The notes under the pieces were generated by a model, which saw nothing but the letters and a program-made list of their open reading frames with translations, was not told the DNA's origin and ran no database searches. Below, piece by piece: positions 26,690 through 35,861 of a stretch of 64,000 nt of DNA. The stretch spans positions 1 through 64,000 of the forward strand of contig NZ_FNZM01000015.1 in the NCBI RefSeq assembly GCF_900109265.1, read 5' to 3'. Source of the stretch: Paraburkholderia tropica. GTDB lineage: Bacteria; Pseudomonadota; Gammaproteobacteria; Burkholderiales; Burkholderiaceae. Position 1 is the first letter of the stretch; every line of letters begins with the position of its first letter. Position numbers and translations under genes: made by a program.

Positions 26690-26749
26690 CTGTTCTCCTG
26701 TTGTTGGGTTCGCCGATGCGCGTGCATCGGCGTCGAACGCACAATCGCG

Positions 26750-27487
26750 CTATGACACGGAGATCCAGTGCGAACCGATGCCGCCGACGATGCTCGCCGC
26801 GTCGAAGCGATACGCCATCAATGCGGCGAGACCGCGTCGTCCGTCGATCGACGCGGGCGCGCTCGTGAAGCCGTGCTTCGCGATCAGCGCGGCTTCGATA
26901 GCGTCGGCGGCGGCCTTACCGGTCTCGATCGCGCGCATCGCGTGCGTGGCGTTGTGCGCGAGTCCCGCGGCTTGCGTGGCGGCCACGCCGAGCGCGTGAC
27001 GCGCGCGCGTTGCGTCGAGTCCGTAGAGCCGCGCGGCGGCGAGCACCGCGCCCAGGATGCCGAGCGACGACGCCACGTTCCAGCGCGCGCGGAATTCGCT
27101 GCTGTCCACCGCGGCGAGCACGCGCGCGGCCGCTTCGATGCCGATCGCGGTGGCGGCGGCGATGTCGACATCGGATGCGTTCGTGGCTTCGCCAACCGCG
27201 ATCGCAACGGCGAGCACCGGCGCATCCGATGCGAACGCATCGGCATGCGCGAGCGTCGCGCCCAGCGTCCACGCACGCACGCGCAGATCGGTGGGCGAAC
27301 TGCCTTGCGACTGCAACAGCGCCGCGAGTTGCGTGGCGATGGCGCGGTCGTCGTGCAGATATGAGCGGGCTTGCGCGAGCCGTGTTTTCGCGGCTTCAAT
27401 CGCAGCGCCGGCCGAACGATCCAGCGAGGCGCAGGCCAGCGCGGTCAGCGCATCGGAGACGGCGGAATGTTGTACGGCTTCATGCAT
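26750..27487 (-). CDS. MmgE/PrpD-family protein, half-length
   Basis: 245 aa, about half the usual ~450. It matches only the helical domain 1 of the family (GATLAHADAF, ASDVDIAAATAIGIEAAARVL, ...THAMRAIETGKAAADAI). The C-terminal alpha/beta domain is absent. It still has an open frame with good codon use and overlaps the next upstream gene by eight bases, so it may be a working subunit that pairs with a full-length paralog rather than a dead gene. Confidence 0.75.
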   Translation of the reverse strand: MHEAVQHSAVSDALTALACASLDRSAGAAIEAAKTRLAQARSYLHDDRAIATQLAALLQSQGSSPTDLRVRAWTLGATLAHADAFASDAPVLAVAIAVGEATNASDVDIAAATAIGIEAAARVLAAVDSSEFRARWNVASSLGILGAVLAAARLYGLDATRARHALGVAATQAAGLAHNATHAMRAIETGKAAADAIEAALIAKHGFTSAPASIDGRRGLAALMAYRFDAASIVGGIGSHWISVS

Positions 27488-28835
27488 CGTTCAGTTCCTC
27501 TTGCGGTGCGCAGAGCGCGAACAACGTGTCGAGCGACGGCGCGGCGTCGATCGTTTCGACGGCCGTGGCGAGACTCGCCGCGATGCCGTCGCCGAGCAGC
27601 GGATCGATCAGCAGGCGCACCTTGTCCATGAGTTCCGCGTCGGTGAGCGGGCGGGCGAGACTGCCGCGCGCGTGCTCGACATGATGTTCGAGCACGTCGC
27701 CGCGCTTGAGCGTCGCGCGTATGAACACCTCGTCGCGATTCACCGCGGCATCGGGCGTGAGCGTCGTCAGCGCACGCACGCGCCGCACGTCGTCCTGCAC
27801 CACGCGCGCGTCCTCGTACTGCGCGAGGCCCACGCGCTTGTCGCACAGCGCCGCCGCCACGCCGTGGATCGCCGAGAAGCGCGCCTGCAAGCCGTCCTTC
27901 GGCTGCGGATTGCCCATCAACTCCGGCACGAGCGGATGACAACGCAGCGTAATCGTTTCGATATCCTCAGCATTGTCAATGCGTGGCGCGAGCACGAGTC
28001 CCGCATCGATGGCCGGATGCGCGACGATCCCGCACGGATACGGCTTGTACGTGTTGAACAGCAGTTCCCAGCGTTCGCCGAACGCGCCGTTCATCTGCTC
28101 GAAATCGACGCGCGTCGACATCGAATGCGAATAGCCGCCCGCTGCGTCGAAGATATCGCCGGCCGCCTGCTGGCCCGCGAGCGCGAGTCGCGCGGCGGCG
28201 ATGCCGTTGGCGGCGGCCTTGCCGGGGTGATACGGCTTGGTCATCGTGCCGAACGCCTCGCGCTGGCCGACGAACATCGACGCCGCGATCGCCACGGCCT
28301 GCGTCAGTTGCGCTTCGTTCAGGCCGAGCAGCAGGGCGGCCGTCGTGGCGCAGCCGACCACGCCGCAGGTGCCGGTGATGTGCCAGCCGCGGTCGTAGTG
28401 CTCGGGCGAGATCGACACGCCCACGCGCAACTGCGCTTCGCAGCCGAGCGCGAACGCACTGAGCGCGGCGCGGCCCGTCGGTCGCGTTTCCGGCGCGAGC
28501 GCGGTGATGACGGCGAGCACCGACGCGGCCGGATGGATGACCGTGGCGAGATGCGTATCGTCGAAATCGTCGAGATGCCCGGCGAAACCCGTGGCGAGCG
28601 CGGAAAAATGCACGTCCACGCGTTCCGTGCGGCCCGGCACCGGCGCGCGTGGCGCGACGCCGAGATCGCGCGCGGCGGCGAGTATCGCGTCCACGCCGGG
28701 ATGGCGCGACGCGCCAATCGACGTGCCGATCACATTGATGAGAGAACGTTGCGCTTCGCGCGTGACGTTCGCGGGCAGCGGGCGCTGCGCAAGGGCATGG
28801 AGACCGTGCGCAAAGGCGGCGGCGATCACACTCAT
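27480..28835 (-). CDS. MmgE/PrpD-family protein, cytosolic
   Basis: 451 aa, full-length, no signal. The active-site stretch GHLDDFDDTH (~105-114) and KPYHPGKAAANGIAAARLAL are conserved. Relatives dehydrate 2-methylcitrate or isomerise aconitate/itaconate-like tricarboxylates. It begins inside the MFS transporter stop (ATGA), so uptake and metabolism of the same acid is likely. The substrate is unknown. Confidence 0.87.
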   Translation of the reverse strand: MSVIAAAFAHGLHALAQRPLPANVTREAQRSLINVIGTSIGASRHPGVDAILAAARDLGVAPRAPVPGRTERVDVHFSALATGFAGHLDDFDDTHLATVIHPAASVLAVITALAPETRPTGRAALSAFALGCEAQLRVGVSISPEHYDRGWHITGTCGVVGCATTAALLLGLNEAQLTQAVAIAASMFVGQREAFGTMTKPYHPGKAAANGIAAARLALAGQQAAGDIFDAAGGYSHSMSTRVDFEQMNGAFGERWELLFNTYKPYPCGIVAHPAIDAGLVLAPRIDNAEDIETITLRCHPLVPELMGNPQPKDGLQARFSAIHGVAAALCDKRVGLAQYEDARVVQDDVRRVRALTTLTPDAAVNRDEVFIRATLKRGDVLEHHVEHARGSLARPLTDAELMDKVRLLIDPLLGDGIAASLATAVETIDAAPSLDTLFALCAPQEELNDA

Positions 28836-30253
28836 TGGGACAATTCCTCCAGACGGACGCCGTTGGTGCGCGGCCCGAGCGCGCCCACCATCACGACGAT
28901 GACCAACATCGCTGACGAAATCAGCACGAATACGGCGGGCACGCCCGAATGCTTGAGCAGCGCCGCCACCCAGAAGCCGACGAAAATCGAACTGAGCCGG
29001 CTCCAGCTAAAGACGAAGCCGACGGCGCGCGCGCGAAAACGCGTCGGGTACAGCTCGGCCTGATAGGTGTGGAAGATGCCGATCAGCCAGTTGTTGGCGA
29101 TCGTCACCGCCGCGCCGCACAGCAGGATCGGCAACGGTTCGCGCGCCATGCCGAACAGCACGCCCGCGACCGCCACGACAATCGCGCAGCCCACCAACTG
29201 CCACTTGCGCTGCACGCGCTCGGCGAACAGCATCGCGCCGATCGCGCCCAGCGGCGTCGTGAACGCAATCACCATCGTGTAGAGCAGCGAATGCGTGAGC
29301 GTGATGCCCTTCGTGAACAGCAGCACCGGCACCCACGCGCCGAAACCGTACACGCCGAAGGTCTGGAAAAAGTTGAAGCACGACAGCATGATCGTGCGCG
29401 GCAGATAGCGGCCACGCCACATGTCGCGCCACGAAGCGGGGGCGTCGTTGATGCCGTCGCGCGGCATATCGGGAACGGGCACGGGCGCGGCCAGACGCTG
29501 GCCCGTTTCCGCGACCACATGCTGCTCGATATCGTCGACGATCGCGCGCGCTTCGGCGAACCGTCCCTGGCTTTCGAGCCAGCGCGGCGACTCGGGCAGG
29601 CCGCGCCGCACGAACCAGATCAGCACCGCGCCGCCCGCGCCGATGATCATCACCCAGCGCCAGCCTTCGAGACCCAGCGCCGTGTACGGCACGAGCAGAT
29701 AGGAGAGCACCGCGACGGTCGGCACCGACGTGAGAATCACGAGAATGCTGAAGGCCGAATAGCGGCCGCGCGTGTGATTGGGCGTCAGCTCGGAAATATA
29801 AGTGTCGACAGTAATCAGCTGCACGCCGATGCCGATGCCGGCGACGAAACGCCAGGCGTCCATCGCGACCGGCGAGGTCTGGAACGCGGCGGCGAGCGTC
29901 GCCACCGAATAGACGAGCATGGCCGCCGTGAACACGGCGCGGCGGCCGAGGCGGTCGGTGAAGCCGCCCAGCGCGACGGTGCCGACGAACATGCCCGCGA
30001 AGAACGAGCCGAGGAAACTCGCGAAGCCGTTCACGTCGAACATGCTCGACGTGGTGGCGCGGTAGAGGCCGCTGTGGATCAGGCCGAGCGAGATATAGGC
30101 GGCCATGAACATCTCGTAGAACTCGAACCAGCCGCCGATGGCGATGCGCGCGACCAGGCCGCGAAAGTAGCGGGTCGGCGGCAGGCGGTCGAGCCGCGCG
30201 GACACGCCCGCCTCGACTCCGCCCGCCAGGGCGACCTCCTTCTCCAGATACAT
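28832..30253 (-). CDS. MFS transporter, organic-acid (sugar porter-like)
   Basis: 473 aa from ATG 30253 with GGAG six bases upstream; the TTG at 30265 is a less likely start. Twelve membrane segments, the loop GFTDRLGRRAVFT and the ITVDTYISELTPNHTRGRYSA segment place it with the aromatic-acid/sugar-type MHS porters. It heads the MmgE/PrpD operon and should import the substrate of those enzymes. Confidence 0.88.
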   Translation of the reverse strand: MYLEKEVALAGGVEAGVSARLDRLPPTRYFRGLVARIAIGGWFEFYEMFMAAYISLGLIHSGLYRATTSSMFDVNGFASFLGSFFAGMFVGTVALGGFTDRLGRRAVFTAAMLVYSVATLAAAFQTSPVAMDAWRFVAGIGIGVQLITVDTYISELTPNHTRGRYSAFSILVILTSVPTVAVLSYLLVPYTALGLEGWRWVMIIGAGGAVLIWFVRRGLPESPRWLESQGRFAEARAIVDDIEQHVVAETGQRLAAPVPVPDMPRDGINDAPASWRDMWRGRYLPRTIMLSCFNFFQTFGVYGFGAWVPVLLFTKGITLTHSLLYTMVIAFTTPLGAIGAMLFAERVQRKWQLVGCAIVVAVAGVLFGMAREPLPILLCGAAVTIANNWLIGIFHTYQAELYPTRFRARAVGFVFSWSRLSSIFVGFWVAALLKHSGVPAVFVLISSAMLVIVVMVGALGPRTNGVRLEELSQ

Positions 30254-30288
30254 GAATGTCTCCAATAGTGATGTGCGGCTTTTTTGTG

Positions 30289-30362
30289 AGTGTCGACACT
30301 TAATTCAGTGTATGTCTTGAAAAGGAGAAATTTCAAGATAAAATCTGCTAAGTGTATACACT
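30289..30362. promoter_or_regulatory. GntR operator region with twin palindromes
   Basis: Two perfect 12-bp palindromes, AGTGTCGACACT (30289-30300) and AGTGTATACACT (30351-30362), share AGTGT-N2-ACACT and are 62 bp apart. Between them an 8-bp inverted repeat TCTTGAAA/TTTCAAGA (30315-30338) flanks a GGAG spacer. All lie between the divergent MFS and GntR genes. Confidence 0.75.
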
Positions 30363-30482
30363 AGAGCTTGGCGGCACGTTTAGAGATGCGGGCGCGGGTC
30401 GGGGCAAACAGCGGGCTGGCAGTTGGTAAAATCGGCGGGGCGGCGCGCCAGGCGCCTCGCAGGGACAGAAAAGGAAGCGCAT

Positions 30483-31175
30483 ATGACGGAGAGCGACGCC
30501 GTGCTGATGGATACCGACGACCTGCCGGAGGCGGGCGGCGAAAGCCCGCGAGTCGCGGAAATCGTGGACTGGGTCGCGCGCGGCATCATCGAAGGTCGCC
30601 TGCAGCCCGGCGACGATCTGAATTCGGTCGAACTCGCGCGGCGCTTCAGCGTGAGCCGCACGCCGGTGCGCGAGGCGCTGTTCGTGCTGCATCGCGAACG
30701 CATGGTGGACTGGTCGCCGCGGCGGCGCCCGCGCGTGGCGGCGATGAGCCTCAAGGACGTGCGCGAGATCTATCATCTGCGCGCGATGCTGTACGCGCAG
30801 GTGTCGCTTGCGATCGTCGAGCACGCGACCGACGACGACATCGCGTCGCTCTGGCGCGCGCACGGCGTGCTGGCCGAGGCCGCCGCGCAAGGCGACGTCG
30901 ATCGGTATTTCTGGGCCAATGTCGCGTTTCGCGACGAGGAACTGCGCGTGAGCCGCAACGCGATCTTCAAGGAAGTGCTCGACTCCATGCGCATGCGCAC
31001 GAATCGCATGCGGCACCTGAGCACGTCGCTGCCGGGCCGCATGCAACGCTCGTGCACCGATCATCAGCGACTGTGCGAAGCGTATGCGGAGCGCGACGGC
31101 ACGCTCGCCGCTGCGCTGAATCGTTCGATCGTGATGGGCGCGCTGAAGTCGATCGAGAATATCTGGGTGGCTTGA
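30483..31175 (+). CDS. GntR-family regulator (FadR/VanR type)
   Basis: 230 aa from ATG 30483 (AAGGAAG eight bases upstream). The N-terminal winged helix (ELARRFSVSRTPVREALFVL, ~57-76) precedes an all-helical FCD effector domain. It is divergent from the MFS-MmgE/PrpD operon and very probably represses it through the twin AGTGT-N2-ACACT sites, with a tricarboxylate or similar acid as inducer. Confidence 0.9.
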   Translation: MTESDAVLMDTDDLPEAGGESPRVAEIVDWVARGIIEGRLQPGDDLNSVELARRFSVSRTPVREALFVLHRERMVDWSPRRRPRVAAMSLKDVREIYHLRAMLYAQVSLAIVEHATDDDIASLWRAHGVLAEAAAQGDVDRYFWANVAFRDEELRVSRNAIFKEVLDSMRMRTNRMRHLSTSLPGRMQRSCTDHQRLCEAYAERDGTLAAALNRSIVMGALKSIENIWVA

Positions 31176-31349
31176 ATTGTCGATATCGCGTGCCGTTTAG
31201 ATGAATCGGAATCCTGATTAATAGGGCGGGCGCGATGTAGCCGGTATCGAGCGAATGTTTTAAAATCGATCGGATTTCGCCGCCGTGGCCGTCGCCGGCG
31301 TTTGATCAGGCGGCGTGCGCGGCGCTCAACCGCGCCTTGAGTTCACACG

Positions 31350-31724
31350 ATGACACAGACCGATCAGCCCTTCTCCGAGCGTTTGTTTTCCTATGGCACG
31401 CTCCAGCTCGAACAGGTTCAACTGGCCACCTTCGGCCGCAAGCTCGACGGCGAAGCCGACGAGATGCCGGGCTTCTCGCTCACGATGCTGAAGATCGACG
31501 ACCCCGAGGTCGTGAAGACGAGCGGCAAGACGCATCATCCGGTGGTCGCCTATACGGGCAATCCCGCCGACCGCGTGGCGGGCGCCGTGTTTGCGATTAC
31601 GGCGCAGGAACTCGCCCACGCGGACGATTACGAAGTGGCCGCGTATCGGCGCGATCGCGTCACGCTTGCGTCGGGCGTGTCGGCGTGGGTTTATGTCGAT
31701 GCCAGTACGCCGCGTCAGCCGTAA
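31350..31724 (+). CDS. gamma-glutamylcyclotransferase-fold protein
   Basis: 124 aa, AIG2/GGCT fold. The substrate loop LFSYGTLQ (residues ~12-19) and the later acidic residue in DDYEVAAYRR (Glu of the family) are present. Relatives release 5-oxoproline from gamma-glutamyl amines. It stands alone, plus strand, without an obvious Shine-Dalgarno beyond AG-rich leader. The exact substrate is unknown. Confidence 0.85.
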   Translation: MTQTDQPFSERLFSYGTLQLEQVQLATFGRKLDGEADEMPGFSLTMLKIDDPEVVKTSGKTHHPVVAYTGNPADRVAGAVFAITAQELAHADDYEVAAYRRDRVTLASGVSAWVYVDASTPRQP

Positions 31725-31876
31725 GCGCGGCACGCTATAACCGATTATCAGGCGACCAGCACGCCACAAACGCCGGCGCCGCGCATGGCGCGGTCCGACG
31801 TTGTGCTCATATTGCGCACATGTCGCGTCTCAGCGGGCGGACGCATTCCAACTGCCGCCCGCCGCATCGAAGCGCA

Positions 31877-32158
31877 TTACGAATGCGCGTACACCACCGA
31901 ATCCAGATACGCGAGCTGGCCGTCCTGCTCGGCGTGCACGAGGTCCTGATACACCTGGGCGCGCGTGAGCGACTTGACGGGCTGGCCGTACGGCGGCACC
32001 CATTGGTCCGCCGTTGCCGCCGCGCCAACGTATTTCACCTGCGTGGGCGCAGCCTGATGCGCGCCGTAATTCGGCGCGGTGCCGACGTTCGTCTGCGCGA
32101 AAGCGGTCGTGGTGGTGGCGATACCAGCAAGGGCGGCGGCGATCATGAGGGCTTTCAT
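31877..32158 (-). CDS. DUF4148-like small exported protein
   Basis: 93 aa from ATG 32158 with GGAG six bases upstream. Signal peptide MKALMIAAALAGIATTTTAFA, then a short mature part ending in the helix LTRAQVYQDLVHAEQDGQL typical of Burkholderia DUF4148 proteins. Periplasmic or surface role unknown. Confidence 0.8.
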   Translation of the reverse strand: MKALMIAAALAGIATTTTAFAQTNVGTAPNYGAHQAAPTQVKYVGAAATADQWVPPYGQPVKSLTRAQVYQDLVHAEQDGQLAYLDSVVYAHS

Positions 32159-32462
32159 CTGTTTCTCCATTACGGTTGAGTGAGGGGCGATGCGCAGTTC
32201 ATTGCTCGCTCCATGTGCATAGCGTAGTGGCCTGGACTTATCAGAAAAGAGACGGCTTGATGAAGAAAAGTTAACTCGCGCGGACGGCGAGTTCGACCAG
32301 GGCGGGCGCGCCCGATGCGCAGCTTTCGTCATCGCGATACAGTGGACGCGTGCGCGTGGCTCACGGCCGTGCGCGTTGTCGAGCCACGTTCGCATAGAAG
32401 GGCGCGAACACGCTACCTCCACGAACGACCGCGAATTCCCGCACATTTCGGCACCGTTGCCT
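32159..32462. other. divergent promoter region, no gene
   Basis: About 300 bases between two divergent genes. The coding frame of the downstream esterase is open to 32376 but reads poorly. No repeat or clear promoter element was seen. Confidence 0.4.
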
Positions 32463-33572
32463 ATGCCCCGCAAAAAATCGAACGTCTGGCTCAGAGGTTT
32501 CGATCTGCTTTCTACCGCGATGGGCGTGCGTCCCGTGAAATCGCTCAAGCCGAAGCGGGCCGCGAAAGTCGCCGCTAAATCGGCATTCAATTCCGCTGTC
32601 AAATCCGCCCTTAAACCGGCCGTCAAGCGCAAGCCCGCCGTCAAACGCGCGGCGGCGCGCAGCGCGCCGTCCGCCGCGCCGGGAAAGTGGATACGCTCGT
32701 TTCATTCCGCGCCGCCGCTGCCGGGTCATCTCGTCAACCATCTTGCCTATGAGTTGTACGTGCCCGCGAATCGTCCGGCGCGCGCGCGTTTGCCACTCGT
32801 CGTCATGCTGCACGGCTGCAAGCAGAACGCCGCGTCGTTTGCGGCCGGCACGCGTATCTGCAGGCTCGCGGAGCGCGCCGGTTTTGCCGTGCTGCTGCCG
32901 GAGCAGGCGGTCACCGCGAACGCGCAGCGCTGCTGGCACTGGCACGGCGATCCGGCGCAGACGGAAGCGCCCGCGGTGGCGTCGCTCGTCGCGGCTATCG
33001 TGCGGGAGCATGGTTTCGATGCGGCGCGCGTCTACCTCGCGGGCATGTCGGCGGGTGCGGGCCTCGCGGCGAATCTCGCGATACGGCACCCGGCGCTGTT
33101 CGCCGCCGTCGGCCTGCATTCGGGGCCGGCGTTCGGCGCGGCCACGTCCACGATGAGCGCGATGAGCGTCATGCGGCGCGGCAGCCGCGACGAAGCCGTG
33201 CATCTCGTCGATGCCGCCATCGACGTGGAGACGTTTCCGGGCATGCCCGCCATCGTCGTGCATGGCGATATCGACGCGGTGGTGGCGAAGCGCAATGCGC
33301 TGCAACTGGGCGAGGCGTTCGCGCGCGTCAATCGGCTCGTCGATGCGCACGGCGAGTTGCGCGTGGGGGAGCAACGCACGTTCGAGCGCGACGGTGTGGA
33401 CTACGTCGACTATATGAAGCGCGGGCGGCTGATCGTGCGCGTGTGCGTGATACGCGGGCTCGGTCACGCGTGGAGCGGCGGCGATGCGCGCGAGGCGTTT
33501 CATTCGGGACGCGGCCCCGAAGCGAGCGCGATGCTCTGGCAATTCTTCCGTCGTCAGATAAGGACTGCTTAG
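32463..33572 (+). CDS. PHB-depolymerase-family esterase
   Basis: 369 aa from ATG 32463. After a Lys/Ala-rich low-complexity linker (~15-75) comes a LpqC/PhaZ-like alpha/beta hydrolase: oxyanion loop MLHGCKQNAASF, nucleophile elbow AGMSAGAG, and late GLGHAWSGG carrying the catalytic His. No signal peptide is evident, unlike extracellular depolymerases. Probably acts on intracellular polyhydroxybutyrate or a short ester. A terminator follows. Confidence 0.87.
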   Translation: MPRKKSNVWLRGFDLLSTAMGVRPVKSLKPKRAAKVAAKSAFNSAVKSALKPAVKRKPAVKRAAARSAPSAAPGKWIRSFHSAPPLPGHLVNHLAYELYVPANRPARARLPLVVMLHGCKQNAASFAAGTRICRLAERAGFAVLLPEQAVTANAQRCWHWHGDPAQTEAPAVASLVAAIVREHGFDAARVYLAGMSAGAGLAANLAIRHPALFAAVGLHSGPAFGAATSTMSAMSVMRRGSRDEAVHLVDAAIDVETFPGMPAIVVHGDIDAVVAKRNALQLGEAFARVNRLVDAHGELRVGEQRTFERDGVDYVDYMKRGRLIVRVCVIRGLGHAWSGGDAREAFHSGRGPEASAMLWQFFRRQIRTA

Positions 33573-33662
33573 TATTGCGATCTTGATTCAGTCGTGGCCG
33601 GATTTCCGTGCGCAAGACAGCCTGACAACCCGTCACGCGCAGTAGGCGTATAACCGTAGCAT

Positions 33663-33685
33663 CCGCGCGCGTTGCGCGGCTTTTT
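33663..33685 (+). terminator. rho-independent terminator of esterase gene
   Basis: CCGCGC / GCGCGG stem with loop GCGTT, then C and five T. It lies 90 bp after the esterase stop and 26 bp before the next gene. Confidence 0.75.
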
Positions 33686-33710
33686 CGGATTCTCACGGAC
33701 GGAGGTTGTC

Positions 33711-34100
33711 ATGACATTCACTCTGTTGCGAAGCGTGTGCGCCTGCCTGGCGCTGAGCGGCGCCGTCGCCGCGTATGCGCAGACGGATACGCCGGCGGCC
33801 GATGGCTCGTCGATGTCGGCACAAGCTGGCGCACAAGCGGGAACACAAGCCTCGCCCACGAACCAGAAGGCAACCAAGGCCGATCGCACCCTGTCGCGTG
33901 CGGTGCGCCGCGCGCTGTCGAAAGCGCAGGGCTTCGACGTATCAGGCGTATTCGTGCGCGCGCGCAGCGGCGCCGTCACCTTGAGCGGCACCGTGCGCAA
34001 TGGCGATCAGATTCGCCAGGCGGAAGAGGTCACGCGCTCCGTGCAGGGCGTGACGTCCGTCACGAACCGGCTCACGCTCTTTCACGGCGGCAACGGCTGA
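33711..34100 (+). CDS. BON-domain periplasmic protein
   Basis: 129 aa from ATG 33711 with GGAGG upstream. A signal peptide ends after AAYA. An Ala/Gln/Thr-rich linker (~20-50) leads to a single BON domain (residues ~60-125: VFVRARSGAVTLSGTVRNGDQI, GVTSVTNRL). Such domains bind phospholipid and are often osmotically induced. It is convergent with mipA-like, which ends 9 bp away. Confidence 0.85.
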   Translation: MTFTLLRSVCACLALSGAVAAYAQTDTPAADGSSMSAQAGAQAGTQASPTNQKATKADRTLSRAVRRALSKAQGFDVSGVFVRARSGAVTLSGTVRNGDQIRQAEEVTRSVQGVTSVTNRLTLFHGGNG

Positions 34101-34109
34101 GCCGCGTGA

Positions 34110-34934
34110 TCAGAAGCGGTAGTTCAGTGCGGCGAAAGTGGTGAGTTCGCGGCGGCGCTCGGTGATCGGGCTGCCGGCGGCGTAGTGCTCCAGACGGCCG
34201 AGCGTCGCGTTGACGGAGCCGACCCAGTGCTTCGAGAAGTCGTGCGTCGCGTAGAACGTCATGTGCAGATCGCGCACGCCCGAGCCCGTTGCGTACTGCG
34301 GCAAGCCGGATGCCGCGCTCTGCGCGCCGGACACGCCGAACAGCGTGCGCGTGTAGACCGCATTGGCCCACGTGAGACCCGGTCCGACCGAGAACAGCCA
34401 GCCCGTGAGCGGCAGCGACGCGTACAGATCGAGCGTCGCCGTCGTGCCCTGACCGTGCCCGCTGATATCCTGATACACGGCGGCCGCGCCCGTGAAGGCC
34501 CAGAGCGTGTAGTCGGCGAACAGGCGCAGCTTGGGGCCGTCGTCGACGTTGCCGAGTCCGTGCAGATGCGGATCGTCGGACGCCGTGCGCGACTGGAAGT
34601 CGAAGCTCAGCGACGCGCCCACGTGATAATTCTCGCTCTGGAACACGTTCACGCCCAGCACGTCGGGGCCTTGCGAGAAAATGCGGTCGCGGTACGAGAT
34701 ATCGAGCGACGGAAACGGATACACCTTCATGTGGCGCGCGCCCGGATACTGCGGCGCGAGATACATGCCAGGCCCGATCGAGATTTTCCACGGCGAATCG
34801 GCCTGCGTCGACGTTGACGATGGCGTTGAGGTGAGCGTTGTCGCGTCGTCGTCGGCGCGTGCGGGCTGGCCGAAGGCAAACGCGATCACGCACGCGAGGC
34901 CCAACGCGGCGGCAGTCTTGTCGAGCAGCTTCAA
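34110..34934 (-). CDS. MipA/OmpV-family outer-membrane protein
   Basis: 274 aa, signal peptide to about residue 28, then an amphipathic beta-barrel typical of MipA/OmpV (scaffolding protein for murein synthesis/hydrolysis), ending in FAALNYRF with the C-terminal aromatic needed for BAM insertion. The start is TTG and overlaps the upstream stop as TTGA, with AAGGA seven bases before it. This shares a unit with the upstream hydrolase. Confidence 0.85.
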   Translation of the reverse strand: MKLLDKTAAALGLACVIAFAFGQPARADDDATTLTSTPSSTSTQADSPWKISIGPGMYLAPQYPGARHMKVYPFPSLDISYRDRIFSQGPDVLGVNVFQSENYHVGASLSFDFQSRTASDDPHLHGLGNVDDGPKLRLFADYTLWAFTGAAAVYQDISGHGQGTTATLDLYASLPLTGWLFSVGPGLTWANAVYTRTLFGVSGAQSAASGLPQYATGSGVRDLHMTFYATHDFSKHWVGSVNATLGRLEHYAAGSPITERRRELTTFAALNYRF

Positions 34935-35860
34935 GCGTTTTTCCTTCCGACTGCCGCCAGTTGGCGCAGGCGGCGCGCCAGCGCTTTCGACACCACGGGC
35001 TGGCTTTGCGCATCGCGTGCGCCGTGCGCAATTTCGCTTTCGCGCAGAAAGAGCGCAGTCTCGCGCGCCACGATCTCGCGTTCGTTATCGGACGTGATCA
35101 TGTGATACGAATCGTCGAGCCAGACGGTGCGCAGAAAACTCGCGCCGATATGATCGATCACGTAGCGTGGATTGCGCGGGCTCGACGTTTCGTCGTCGAT
35201 CGAATGAATCACGAGCGTGTCGTTTTCGATCGCGGCGACGTCCTTGCGCGCGCTGCGCGAGAGCCGCAGTGCCTGATGCAGCGCGGGCAGGGCGATGGTC
35301 GAGGGGCCCACTTCGCTGAACGCATTGCGCTGCATCGCCCGCGCGATCTTCGCGCGCAGCGCTTCGTTTCGCAATCCAAATGGTTCGGCTTCGCGATACT
35401 GATACGTGTGGCGCATGGGCGTGTAGTACGCGCAATCGAGCAGGAAGCGATACCACGGAATCGCCCAGCCATCGTAGGCGAGCGTGAGCGAAAGCAGCAC
35501 GAGCGACTGCGCGGCGGGCCGCGCGTGAACGAGGCGCAGCGCGAGCGCGCCGCCAATCGAAAGACCGCACACGGAGACGCGCGCGTAGCGCGCGGCCAGC
35601 GCGTCGAATTCGCGCACGGCGCCTTCGAGCCAGCGCTCCATCGTCTGCATCGGCGAACCCGCGCTATAGCCCTCGATGACCGGCGCGCACACCGTAAAGC
35701 CTTCGTTCTGCAGATAGCGCGCGAGATAGCGCAATTCGAGCGGCGAACTGGAGAGGCCGTGCAGCAGCAGCACGGCGTGCGAATCGCCTTCGTGGAAAAA
35801 GCGCGCGGCCTGCATGGCGGGCCTTTGCACGGCTGAGGGTGCCGGTTCGATCGTCGCCAT
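34931..35860 (-). CDS. alpha/beta hydrolase (carboxylesterase type)
   Basis: 309 aa from ATG 35860, two bases after the preceding stop. HGLSSSPLELRYLARYL (oxyanion region) and CGLSIGGALAL (nucleophile Ser) are clear, with a late DSYHMITSDNER histidine. Cytosolic or membrane-associated, no signal. It is between a KdpD-like sensory membrane protein and mipA-like; the context suggests envelope lipid or ester turnover but is not decisive. Confidence 0.82.
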   Translation of the reverse strand: MATIEPAPSAVQRPAMQAARFFHEGDSHAVLLLHGLSSSPLELRYLARYLQNEGFTVCAPVIEGYSAGSPMQTMERWLEGAVREFDALAARYARVSVCGLSIGGALALRLVHARPAAQSLVLLSLTLAYDGWAIPWYRFLLDCAYYTPMRHTYQYREAEPFGLRNEALRAKIARAMQRNAFSEVGPSTIALPALHQALRLSRSARKDVAAIENDTLVIHSIDDETSSPRNPRYVIDHIGASFLRTVWLDDSYHMITSDNEREIVARETALFLRESEIAHGARDAQSQPVVSKALARRLRQLAAVGRKNA

Positions 35861-35861
35861 G

